From positions 930,001 to 994,000 of the forward strand of contig NZ_JACBZA010000001.1 in the NCBI RefSeq assembly GCF_013408535.1: DNA of 64,000 nt. The letters are read 5' to 3'. A program made the translations under genes and the position numbers. Under the pieces are notes generated by a model, which worked only from the letters and a program-made list of their open reading frames with translations, was not told the origin of the DNA and did no database searches. This stretch comes from Actinopolymorpha cephalotaxi (GTDB taxonomy: Bacteria; Actinomycetota; Actinomycetes; Propionibacteriales; Actinopolymorphaceae). Shown piece after piece: positions 42,816 to 50,634 of the stretch (position 1 is the first letter of the stretch; every line of letters starts with the position of its first letter).

Positions 42816-43366
42816 ACGCTGGCCGGTGCGCCGGCAGGGACTCGGACGGCTCGCCAGACGAACGGTTTGGTAGGTCCGGTCCCCGTGACGAAGCCGTCGC
42901 CGCGTGCCTCACCCGGCCTCTCGTCGCCGACGAACGTGTACGCGCGGTGGCCGTCGATCGTCAGTTGGTGCAGCCCGCCGGGCCGGGGGAGTACGGAGAG
43001 TTCGAGGGAGAGGCCGGCGGGATGCCGTGGGACGTCCGGCACCCGGACAAGGACGGAGTGCCACACGTTGGTGCAGACGCCGACGCAACGCGGGACCTTG
43101 TTGTACGGCGTTCCGTTGTTGTGGTAGATCGTGTTGCCGGCCGCGTCGGTCAGCACCCGCCCGAGTCCCGGAACGACGCGCGTGTGCACCAGGTTCGGGC
43201 CCGCCGTCGGCTGGTAGGTCGCCGGCTGGCTGGGGGCCAGTCCGGCCGGTGAGCCAGGCGTCGTCTGTGACGGGGCCCGGCCCTGACAGCTCGCGATGAC
43301 CAGGCAGCCGACCAGGCAGGCGACGAGTACCGCCGCGGCTCGCTTCGGGATCGTTCGGTTGGTCAT
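42800..43366 (-). CDS. Secreted-repeat lipoprotein (Lipoprotein_15-like)
   Basis: 188 residues. A lipoprotein signal (basic MTNRTIPKR, hydrophobic core, lipobox VIAS-C27) predicts export and lipid anchoring on the outer face of the membrane. The mature part has repeats resembling PF03640 (secreted repeat of unknown function): GRVLTDAAGNTIY, then CVGVCTNVWHSVLV, then LPRPGGLHQLTIDGHRAYTF. Start at ATG 43366 with GAGGTGGAG directly upstream. It is 7 bases downstream of a paralogue (43374-43880) and in line with an HtrA-like protease gene. Role unknown; may be redox or metal related given conserved Cys pair CVGVC. Confidence 0.82.
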   Translation of the reverse strand: MTNRTIPKRAAAVLVACLVGCLVIASCQGRAPSQTTPGSPAGLAPSQPATYQPTAGPNLVHTRVVPGLGRVLTDAAGNTIYHNNGTPYNKVPRCVGVCTNVWHSVLVRVPDVPRHPAGLSLELSVLPRPGGLHQLTIDGHRAYTFVGDERPGEARGDGFVTGTGPTKPFVWRAVRVPAGAPASVPLDR

Positions 43367-43373
43367 CTCCACC

Positions 43374-43880
43374 TCAGCGCGGATGAGTGGGCGTGGCCCC
43401 CGGGGTGCCGGGGCGGAGGGGGAGGCTGTCCGGTGCCTTCGCCGGCAGTTGGACGACCCCCCAGGTGACCATCGGGCCGTTGGGCCCGATACCGGTGATG
43501 AAGTTGATGCCGTGGGCGTCCCCGGGCACCTTGTCGTCGACGAACGTGTACGCACGGCGGCCGCCGATCGTCAGCTGGTCGAGTCCGCCGGGTCGCGGAA
43601 GGACGGACACCTTCAGGCCGGTCCCCGGTAGGTCCGGTGCGAGGGTTCGGGCGGCGACGACGACCGGGTGCCACACGTTGGTGCAGACACCGATGCAGTG
43701 CGGTTTGCGCGGATCCTTCGGCCCGTCGTGGACGTAGACCGTGTGGCGGCTAGCGTCGGTCAGCACCCTGCCCACGCCGGGGATGACGAGGGTGCCCAAC
43801 CGTGGTCGATCCGTCTCAGGTCGGGCGGCGGGCGACCTGGAGCCCGGCGCCGACTTCCCGGCTCTCCGCATTCCTTCCAC
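43374..43880 (-). CDS. Secreted-repeat family paralogue without a signal peptide
   Basis: 168 residues. It repeats the neighbour's pattern: GRVLTDASRHTVYVHDG, CIGVCTNVWHPVVV and LPRPGGLDQLTIGGRRAYTF. Unlike its neighbour, no hydrophobic export signal precedes the domain; the N-terminus is basic and polar (MEGMRRAGKSAPGSRSPAAR). The start may be GTG 43880 or ATG 43871. Either the signal was lost, the protein is cytosolic, or a sequencing or frame change separates it from an original leader. It lies 43 bases after the protease gene. Confidence 0.72.
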   Translation of the reverse strand: MEGMRRAGKSAPGSRSPAARPETDRPRLGTLVIPGVGRVLTDASRHTVYVHDGPKDPRKPHCIGVCTNVWHPVVVAARTLAPDLPGTGLKVSVLPRPGGLDQLTIGGRRAYTFVDDKVPGDAHGINFITGIGPNGPMVTWGVVQLPAKAPDSLPLRPGTPGATPTHPR

Positions 43881-43922
43881 CCCCTGCCTGGTCCATGCCG
43901 TACGCCGTCCGGGTCGGACGGC

Positions 43923-45026
43923 TCAGCTGTGTGCGGTGAGCATGCGCGTCACCAGAGCCTTCGCGTCGTTGATGGGAATGGCGAAGTTCAGCCCTGTGGA
44001 GGCGCCGCCGGCGACCGGGTGATAGACCGAGGAGGTCATCCCGATCACTTCGCCACGCATGTTGACCAGGGCGCCGCCTGAGCTGCCGGGGTTGACCGCG
44101 GCGTCGGTCTGGATTGCCTTGTACGTGACCGGCGGGCCGTTCCCGGCGAGACCCGACTTGGCGCCGGCCACCCGGATGGTGCGGTTCAGGGCACTGACGA
44201 TCCCCTCCGACACCGACCCCTGCAGGCCCTCGGGCGAGCCCATCGCGATGACGGCCTCGCCGATCCGCGTTCTGCTGGAGTTGCCGAGTGGGGCGGGGGT
44301 GAGCCCACCGGTCTGCCGGACCTGCAGAACCGCCAGGTCGGCGGCCGGGTCCGCCCCCACGAGCGTGGCCTGACGCACCTGCTGGCCGCGCGCCAGCCGG
44401 ACGGTGAGGCTTCCGGCCGGCGAGGCGGGAGACACGACGTGGAAGTTGGAGAGGATCAGGCCGTTCGCGCTGAGCACGATGCCGGAGCCGACGGACGTTC
44501 CCGTGAGCGAGCGTGCGTGGATCTCCACCACGCTTGGGGTGAGCTTGGGGACGATGAGTGGAATCCGGACCGACGCGCCCCCGGGGAAGTCGCTGCCGAG
44601 CGCCCGGTTGGTGACGCTGGTCAGGTCGCCGGTGACCCTCAGCGGGCCATACCGCGTGGCGAGGTCGCTGACCGCTCCACCGAGAAGGCCGGCGAGCAGC
44701 AACGCGACCAGCAGGTGCTGACGCAGCCAGACCTGTAACCGCTCTACCCGCACCCACCGGCGGCCGTCGGAGGGCGTTCGCGGCGGCTCGGACGGCTCGG
44801 ACTCCGCCCTGTTCTCGCGCGCTGGAGGCGGAGTTCGAGCAGGAGCCGGGCGGGGCCGTTGCGGCGGCAACCACAGGCCGGAGCCGGGCGGTCCGGGCTG
44901 CTCCGACTGCTCCGACTGCTCCGACTGCTCCGACTGCTCCGACTGCTCCGACTGCTCGGACGGCTCCGGCGCGGAGGACGACGGGTCGGAGGCGGAGCCA
45001 GACCGCCTCGGCTTCCACCACGCCAT
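43923..45026 (-). CDS. Membrane-anchored HtrA/trypsin-like serine protease
   Basis: 367 residues from the ATG at 45026, which has GGAGGG eight bases upstream. A cytoplasmic Pro/Ser/Glu-rich head includes (Ser-Glu-Gln)7 at 23-43. One membrane helix (~100-122, WLRQHLLVALLLAGLLGGAV) leads to an extracytoplasmic S1C protease domain with H196 (LSNFHVV), D230 (AADLAVL) and S316 (NPGSSGGALV). Unlike DegP/HtrA, there is no PDZ domain; the chain ends soon after the protease fold. Two secreted-repeat proteins follow downstream on the same strand and may be substrates or partners. Confidence 0.9.
   Translation of the reverse strand: MAWWKPRRSGSASDPSSSAPEPSEQSEQSEQSEQSEQSEQSEQPGPPGSGLWLPPQRPRPAPARTPPPARENRAESEPSEPPRTPSDGRRWVRVERLQVWLRQHLLVALLLAGLLGGAVSDLATRYGPLRVTGDLTSVTNRALGSDFPGGASVRIPLIVPKLTPSVVEIHARSLTGTSVGSGIVLSANGLILSNFHVVSPASPAGSLTVRLARGQQVRQATLVGADPAADLAVLQVRQTGGLTPAPLGNSSRTRIGEAVIAMGSPEGLQGSVSEGIVSALNRTIRVAGAKSGLAGNGPPVTYKAIQTDAAVNPGSSGGALVNMRGEVIGMTSSVYHPVAGGASTGLNFAIPINDAKALVTRMLTAHS
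44901..44963. repeat. 9-base tandem repeat encoding (Ser-Glu-Gln)n
   Basis: Six perfect CTCCGACTG units (44901-44954) and one degenerate unit (44955-44963) lie in the cytoplasmic head of the protease. Copy number is a likely length polymorphism. Confidence 0.9.
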
Positions 45027-45326
45027 GTCCCGAGCCCTCCCCGCCCACGACTCCTCCGTACCCGCGTCCTCAGTACCTGCCCTACAGGCCGGGGGAGGGT
45101 CGGCGCGAGGACGGTTGGCCACCAGTACGGGGACAGTTCGTCCCGGGTGCTGACGGTGAGCCGCGCATTACGGCGCAACGGGCGGGTAAGTGCCGCGGCC
45201 GGTGCGCCGTGATCGCCTGACCGGTCGCCGCGAACGTCGACAGGTTTCCGGCAACGGTCCGCGGCGGTTACCGGGTTGCGCTTGTCGCGGTGGGCCTACC
45301 GCGTTGCGTCTACCAAGGCGCGCCGA
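45027..45326. other. 300-base gap upstream of the protease
   Basis: Holds the protease promoter on the minus strand (not precisely placed) and, near 45286-45303, a short hairpin CGCGGT/ACCGCG after the adenosine deaminase stop that could end its transcript. No gene is seen. Confidence 0.4.
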
Positions 45327-46409
45327 CTACGAGGAGGAGGTCCACGTCGTGAGGTAGCCGTCGATCTCCGCTGTCAAGCGCGTCTTGACATCCTCGGGCG
45401 CGAACGACGCGGTGACCGCGTTGCGTGCCAGGGCGGCGATGCCGCACTCGTCCAGGTCGAGCAGGTCGGCGGCCACTGCGTACTCGGTGTTGAGGTCGGT
45501 GGCGAACATCGGCGGGTCGTCGGAGTTGACGGTGACCAGGCAGCCGGCGGCGACCATGTCGGCGAGGGGGTGCTCGGCCAGCGTCGGCACCGCCCGGGTG
45601 GCGATGTTCGACGTGGGGCACACCTCGAGCGGGATCTGCTTCTCGGCGAGGTGGGCGAGCAGGTCGGGGTCGCGGGTGGCGGAGGTGCCGTGGCCGATGC
45701 GCTCGGCACCGAGGACGCGCAGCGCGTCCCAGATGGTCTCCGGCCCGGTCGTCTCACCGGCGTGCGGCACGCTGTGCAGTCCGGTCGCCCGGGCCGCGTC
45801 GAAGTGCGGCTTGAACTGCGGACGCCCGACGCCGATCTCCGGGCCGCCGAGGCCGAAGCTCACGAGTCCTTCCGGCGCCAGCCGGGTGGCCGCGTCCAGG
45901 GTGACGTCGGCGGCCGGGATCCCGGACTCACCGGAGATGTCGAAGCACCACCGCAGGACCAGGCCGAGGTCGCGTTCTGCCGCCAGCCGGGCGTCCTCGA
46001 TGGCCTCCATGAACGCCTCACCGGGGATGCCGCGGTGGATGTGGGAGTACGGCGTGACCGTGAGTTCGGCGTACCGAATGCCCTGCGCGTGCATGTTCTC
46101 CGCCACGCCGTACGTCAGCGTGCGGACGTCCTCGGCGTCGCGGACCAGCTCGACCACGCTGAGGTAGACGGTGATGAAGTGCGCGAAGTCGGTGAACGTG
46201 AAGTACTCCGCCAGCTCGGCCTCGTCGGCCGGCACCCCCGCCTTCGGGTGCCGGGCGGCCAGCTCCGCCACGATGCGCGGGGACGCCGAGCCGACGTGGT
46301 GCACGTGCAGCTCCGCCTTCGGCAGGCCCGCGATGAAGGCCTGGTGCCGGTGCGGAAGGGCGGAGTTGTGCGGGGAGGGCGTCGTGGGCGTCGCCGGCAT
46401 CGTGGACAT
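45327..46409 (-). CDS. Adenosine deaminase family protein (possibly aminodeoxyfutalosine deaminase)
   Basis: 360 residues. Zinc-dependent deaminase of the amidohydrolase superfamily: H35-V-H37 in LPKAELHVHHVGSASP, VPHAGETTGP with the catalytic glutamate, RIGHGT, and NSDDPPMF with paired aspartates. The HHVGSASP variant and length match a Streptomyces-type subgroup, some of which deaminate 6-aminodeoxyfutalosine for menaquinone synthesis; adenosine is the other likely substrate. Sequence alone does not separate these. The start is the ATG at 46409; a GTG at 46427 is possible. Divergent from a second deaminase gene. Confidence 0.85.
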   Translation of the reverse strand: MSTMPATPTTPSPHNSALPHRHQAFIAGLPKAELHVHHVGSASPRIVAELAARHPKAGVPADEAELAEYFTFTDFAHFITVYLSVVELVRDAEDVRTLTYGVAENMHAQGIRYAELTVTPYSHIHRGIPGEAFMEAIEDARLAAERDLGLVLRWCFDISGESGIPAADVTLDAATRLAPEGLVSFGLGGPEIGVGRPQFKPHFDAARATGLHSVPHAGETTGPETIWDALRVLGAERIGHGTSATRDPDLLAHLAEKQIPLEVCPTSNIATRAVPTLAEHPLADMVAAGCLVTVNSDDPPMFATDLNTEYAVAADLLDLDECGIAALARNAVTASFAPEDVKTRLTAEIDGYLTTWTSSS

Positions 46410-46532
46410 GGCCCGAGAGTCTCGCACAGCCTCCTGAGGCCCGGCGGCGAACCTGACGGCAGAATGTCAGGTAACGCGGCAGAACCCCGCTCAGGAGTGA
46501 CTTATCCCCTCGGAACGGCGGGCCACCCTGTG

Positions 46533-46538
46533 TAACCT
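46533..46538 (+). promoter_or_regulatory. -10 box for the second deaminase gene
   Basis: TAACCT gives a predicted start near 46545 and a very short leader that contains GGAGG (46546-46550) 11 bases before the ATG at 46562. Confidence 0.45.
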
Positions 46539-46561
46539 GCCCGCCGGAGGTGGTGCCGACC

Positions 46562-47584
46562 ATGACCGAGCTGGACGACCTGGGCGAGCTGCGCGCCCTG
46601 CCCAAGATCGAGTTGCACAGTCACCTCGACTGCGGCCTGAGCTACGACGCCGTACGCCGGATCGATCCCCGCATCTCGCGCGAGCACTACGACCGGCAAT
46701 TCGTCGCGCCGTCGGTGTGCGACTCCCTCGGCGACTACCTCACCCACACGTTCAACTACCGCGCCGTGCTGCAGTCCGAGCGCGCGTTGCGGATCGCGGT
46801 GGAGGACGCGTTCGCCCAGCTCGCCGCCGACGGCGCGGCGTACGCCGAACTCCGGTTCGCGCCGATGATCCACGTCGAGGACGGCCTGTCCGCCGACGAG
46901 GTGGTCGAGGCCGTCGGCGACGAGACCGTACGCCAGATCGAGGCGACCGGGGTCGACGCCGCCCTGATCCTGTGCACGTTGCGCGACTACGACGCGGAGC
47001 AGAGCCTGCGGACGGCGCGTCTGGCGGTGCGCCACGCCCGGATCGGCCCGGTGGCGGCGTTCGACATCGCCGGAGACGAGGCACGCCACCCGCTCGACAC
47101 CCACCTGCCGGCGTTCGGGCTGGTCGCCGACGCGGGGCTCGGCGTCACCGTGCACGCGGGTGAGGGCGGCGGTCCGGACAGCGTGACGGAGGCGCTGGAC
47201 AAGACCACCACCCGGCGCATCGGTCACGGCGTCCGCTCCGTCGAGGACGCCGACCTGGTGGCCCGGCTGGCGGCCGAGAGCATCCACCTGGAGGTGTGCC
47301 CGAGCTGCAACGTCCAGACCGCGGCGGTCGCGAGCTACGCCGCACACCCGGTCGACACCCTGCGGGCGGCAGGAGTGCCGGTGAGCGTCAGCACCGACAC
47401 CAGGGCCGTCACCGACATCGACCTGACCAGGGAGTACGCCAAGCTGGGCGAGGCGTTCGGCTGGACGCGCGCCGACTTCGGCGAGGTCAACCGCGCGGCG
47501 CTGGCCGCGAGCTTCGCCGATCCTTCCGTACGCCGGCGACTGGCCGGCGTTCTCGACGACGCCTACCCGAAGGTTCCGGCATGA
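46562..47584 (+). CDS. add: Adenosine deaminase
   Basis: 340 residues. LPKIELHSHLDCGLS carries H19 and H21; FRYAELRFAP-type strand YAELRFAPMIH, VTVHAGEGGGPDSV, RIGHGVRS and VSTDTRAVTDIDL complete the zinc and catalytic set (TDTR in place of the TDNR/SDDP of other members). It converts adenosine to inosine. The ATG at 46562 is used because GGAGG precedes it; GTG 46550 and 46553 are poorer. Its stop overlaps the HAD gene start by 4 bases, suggesting a purine-nucleotide salvage pair. Confidence 0.85.
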   Translation: MTELDDLGELRALPKIELHSHLDCGLSYDAVRRIDPRISREHYDRQFVAPSVCDSLGDYLTHTFNYRAVLQSERALRIAVEDAFAQLAADGAAYAELRFAPMIHVEDGLSADEVVEAVGDETVRQIEATGVDAALILCTLRDYDAEQSLRTARLAVRHARIGPVAAFDIAGDEARHPLDTHLPAFGLVADAGLGVTVHAGEGGGPDSVTEALDKTTTRRIGHGVRSVEDADLVARLAAESIHLEVCPSCNVQTAAVASYAAHPVDTLRAAGVPVSVSTDTRAVTDIDLTREYAKLGEAFGWTRADFGEVNRAALAASFADPSVRRRLAGVLDDAYPKVPA

Positions 47585-48318
47585 CCTCACCGACGACCCC
47601 GCCCGCCGCCACCACCACGTCCCTGCAGGTGCAGCCCGGCCAGGTGCTGATCTTCGACGCCGACGACACGTTGTGGGAGATGAACGTGCTGTTCGAGCGG
47701 GTCATCGAGGACTACGTCGACTGGCTGGAACACCCCACCCTCGACCGGGCCGAGATCCGGCGCATCCTCGACGACATCGAGGCCGCCAACGCCACCGCGC
47801 ACGGGTACGGCAGCAAGGTGTTCCTGCGCAGCCTCGGCGAGTGCCTGGAACACCTGCGCGCCCGACCCGCGACCGCCCGCGAGCGGGCCGAGATCGACGA
47901 GCTCGCGGTGGCGCTGATCGAGCACCGGGTCGAGCTGCTGCCCGGCGTCGCGCAGACCCTGGAATCCCTGGGCAGCCGGCACCAGTTGCGGCTGCTCACC
48001 AAGGGCGACCTCGACGAGCAGCAACGCAAGATCGACGTGTCCAACCTCGCGCACCACTTCGCCGGCATCCACATCGTCGCGGAGAAGCGGGTGGACACCT
48101 ACGTTGAGCTCGCCGCCAGCCACGCGCTGGAGCCCGCCCGCACCTGGATGGTCGGCAACTCGCCGAAGTCCGACATCAACCCGGCGCGGCAGGCCGGGAT
48201 GAACGCGGTCTTCATCCCCAACCCGCACACCTGGGTGCTCGAACACGACGAGGTGGACCCCGCCGACGACGGCGTACTCCGGCTGGACGCGTTCACCGAT
48301 CTGGTCACCCACTTCTGA
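47581..48318 (+). CDS. HAD family hydrolase
   Basis: 245 residues. The catalytic aspartates are D26 and D28 in LIFDADDTLWEMN; motif II is RLLTKGD, motif III includes K in AEKRVDTY, and WMVGNSPKSDINPA is motif IV. The long helical cap between motifs I and II marks subfamily IA (phosphoglycolate-phosphatase/nucleotidase type). Overlap with the adenosine deaminase gene suggests a nucleotide or sugar-phosphate phosphatase role, which is inference. Confidence 0.88.
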   Translation: MTSPTTPPAATTTSLQVQPGQVLIFDADDTLWEMNVLFERVIEDYVDWLEHPTLDRAEIRRILDDIEAANATAHGYGSKVFLRSLGECLEHLRARPATARERAEIDELAVALIEHRVELLPGVAQTLESLGSRHQLRLLTKGDLDEQQRKIDVSNLAHHFAGIHIVAEKRVDTYVELAASHALEPARTWMVGNSPKSDINPARQAGMNAVFIPNPHTWVLEHDEVDPADDGVLRLDAFTDLVTHF

Positions 48319-48369
48319 GCCCGTACTGACTTCTGAGCCGTGCAACCCGAGATCCACGTGGAGGTGGCG

Positions 48370-48822
48370 ATGTCCGGCCGGCGTGACCGCGCACTCACCG
48401 AACCCGTCGTGTCGTGCGTCTTCGTCTGCCACGACGGCCACGGCCGGGTGCTGCTGGCCCGGCGGAGCGCGGGCGCCCGGGACGAGCCCGGCTCGTGGGA
48501 CTGCGGCGCCGGTGCGCTCGAGCATGGTGAGACGTTCGAGGCGGCGGTGGCGCGCGAGGTGCGGGAGGAGTACGCCACGGCCGCGCGGACCGTGACGACT
48601 CTCGGCGTACGCAACGTCCTGCGCGGCGAGCCGGTCTCGCACTGGGTGGCGGTCGTGTTCGCGGTCGCGGTCGAACCGGACACGGTCTCGATCGGGGAGC
48701 CGCACAAGTTCGACGCCCTGGGATGGTTCCCGCTGGACGCGCTGCCCAGCCCTCGGCATTCCCAGCTGGACGACACCCTGGAGATGTTCGGTACGTGGCT
48801 GGCTGCGGAACCAACGGGGTGA
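48370..48822 (+). CDS. Nudix hydrolase
   Basis: 150 residues from ATG 48370, which follows GGAGGTGGCG; a GTG at 48340 would add 10 residues. The Nudix box reads GALEHGETFEAAVAREVREE followed by YAT, keeping the metal-binding REVREE but with Ala where the box usually has Gly near its end. The chain then shows GVRNVLRGEPVSHWVAVVFA. Members hydrolyse nucleoside diphosphate derivatives; the substrate is unknown. Confidence 0.85.
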   Translation: MSGRRDRALTEPVVSCVFVCHDGHGRVLLARRSAGARDEPGSWDCGAGALEHGETFEAAVAREVREEYATAARTVTTLGVRNVLRGEPVSHWVAVVFAVAVEPDTVSIGEPHKFDALGWFPLDALPSPRHSQLDDTLEMFGTWLAAEPTG

Positions 48823-48933
48823 CCAAGCGCCGAAGCGGTGAGATGATCTCGGGACACGTCCCATGCTCGACCGGCTCGGTGAGCTCGCCCCTGGCCTTGG
48901 CGGCTCGTCCCCTCATGACTGGTAGGGAGCCCC

Positions 48934-50634
48934 GTGATCGTTCTCCGCGCTCGCATCGCCTCCGCCCGGGTGGCGGCCAAGGTGGTGCCCGTGTGGGGTC
49001 CGGTGTGGCTCGCCGCGGTGTGGGTGCGGGCCGCCCAGCAGCTCGCGTTCCACTATCGGCGCGAGGAGGCGGCCGCGGCCGCGCGTTCGGGCGTGCACTG
49101 CTGGCGTGCGCTGGACTCCCGCCGCCCCGGCCGGCACGGCCCCGGGCTGGCGCGGGCCCTGGGGGTGCTCGCCGAGCGCCTGGCCGATCTCGGCTCGGCC
49201 GGTGAGGCGCTCGCGCTGGCAGAGGAGGCCGTCGCGCTCGCCGAACGCCAGGAGAGCGTGGACGTCGTGACGCTGGCCGCCACCAGGTCCGCCCTCTCGG
49301 TCGTGCACGCGCAGGCCGAGCGGCCCGACGAGGCGCTGGCCGCGGTCGAACGCGCGGTCAACCTGCTGCTCCCGCTGGACGTCGCGCCGAGCCGGACCGC
49401 GGTGGCGGTGCTGGCCGCGGGGCTGAGCCGGCTGGGCGGCCTGCTGGGCACCGCCGGGCGGCACGAGGAGGCGCTGGTGGCCTACGCCGAGGCGGTCGTG
49501 CGGTACCAACGGCTGTTCCGGCGGGGATGCTGGCGTTACACCGTCCCCTACCTCGGCGCCCAGGGTGAGCTGGCCCGTCAGCTGGGTGCCCTCGGGCGCT
49601 ACGCCGAGGCCCTGGAACAGAGTGCCCGGCCGCTGGCGTACTTCCAGCTGATGGCCGGTGCCTACCCCGCGGAGTACCGCTGCGTCCAGGCCTCGCTGCT
49701 CACCGAGGTGGCGCGGTGGCGCGGCGCCCTCGGCCAGCACGCGGAGGCGCTGGACGGCGCCGACCTCGCGGTGTCGCTGTTCCGGCACGAGCTCGACGTC
49801 CAGCCGGAGCGGGCCGGCGCGGGTCTGGCGTACGCCCTGCGGTGCCTCGCCGTCCAGTTGCGCGCCCAGGGCCGGCCCGACGACGCGATCGTCGCACTGG
49901 AGGAGGCGGTCGCTCTCCGCCGGAGACTGGCGACGGGTTCGCCCGCCCAGCTGTGGCCGCTGGCGGCGCTGCTGATGGAGTTCGCCGACCTGATGTGGGC
50001 GATGGGACGGCGGGTGCCCGCGATCCGGCTCACCGCCGAACGCGTTGCGGTCGACCGCCGGCTCCTCGCCGCGAACGTCGCCGGCACCGACGCCTCCGGT
50101 GCGGACGCCGAGCACCTGCTCGCGCGCGACCTCTACCTGCTCGGGGCCCGCTGCCGGACGACCGGCCAGCCCGAGGAGGCCGCCCAGGTGATCGAGGAGA
50201 CCATCGCGCTGCTGCGGTCCCGGGCGGCGCGGTTCGCCGGCGACCAGGCGATGCCGGCGGACGCCGTACTCTCAGAGGAGTCCCGGCGCGCCGACGACGG
50301 CGGCGCCCTGCCCGACGACGGGCGGCGCGATGACGTACGACCCGACAACGCGCTGATCGACGACGCGCTGATCGACGCCGTCCTCGACGACGACATGCTG
50401 GACAACCCGCTGACCGAGGACGAGCTGACCCATGCCGGGCCGGTGCACCTGAGCGAGCGGGCGTGGCTGGACGACCAGGCGCTGCTCGCCGACGCGCTGG
50501 AGGAGATGGCCCACCTCTACGACGCCCGCGGCTACCTCGTGGAGGCGTTCGTGGCGATCGACGAGTCGGTGGCGATCCGGGAGCGGCTGGCGTTCCCGCC
50601 GGTCAGGAACTCATCGGCACCCGGCGAGGCCTGA
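48934..50634 (+). CDS. TPR-repeat protein
   Basis: 566 residues, soluble except for a weakly hydrophobic N-terminal stretch (MIVLRARIASARVAAKVVPVWGPV). Repeated helix pairs of TPR type are clear: SAGEALALAEEAVALAERQ, RPDEALAAVERAVNLLLPL, RHEEALVAYAEAVVRYQRL, QHAEALDGADLAVSLFRHE, RPDDAIVALEEAVALRRRL. An acidic linker (~445-490) holds ALIDDALIDAVLDDDMLD. Such proteins are common scaffolds in actinomycetes. Its last 32 bases overlap, tail to tail, the hydrolase-fold gene on the other strand. Confidence 0.82.
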   Translation: MIVLRARIASARVAAKVVPVWGPVWLAAVWVRAAQQLAFHYRREEAAAAARSGVHCWRALDSRRPGRHGPGLARALGVLAERLADLGSAGEALALAEEAVALAERQESVDVVTLAATRSALSVVHAQAERPDEALAAVERAVNLLLPLDVAPSRTAVAVLAAGLSRLGGLLGTAGRHEEALVAYAEAVVRYQRLFRRGCWRYTVPYLGAQGELARQLGALGRYAEALEQSARPLAYFQLMAGAYPAEYRCVQASLLTEVARWRGALGQHAEALDGADLAVSLFRHELDVQPERAGAGLAYALRCLAVQLRAQGRPDDAIVALEEAVALRRRLATGSPAQLWPLAALLMEFADLMWAMGRRVPAIRLTAERVAVDRRLLAANVAGTDASGADAEHLLARDLYLLGARCRTTGQPEEAAQVIEETIALLRSRAARFAGDQAMPADAVLSEESRRADDGGALPDDGRRDDVRPDNALIDDALIDAVLDDDMLDNPLTEDELTHAGPVHLSERAWLDDQALLADALEEMAHLYDARGYLVEAFVAIDESVAIRERLAFPPVRNSSAPGEA

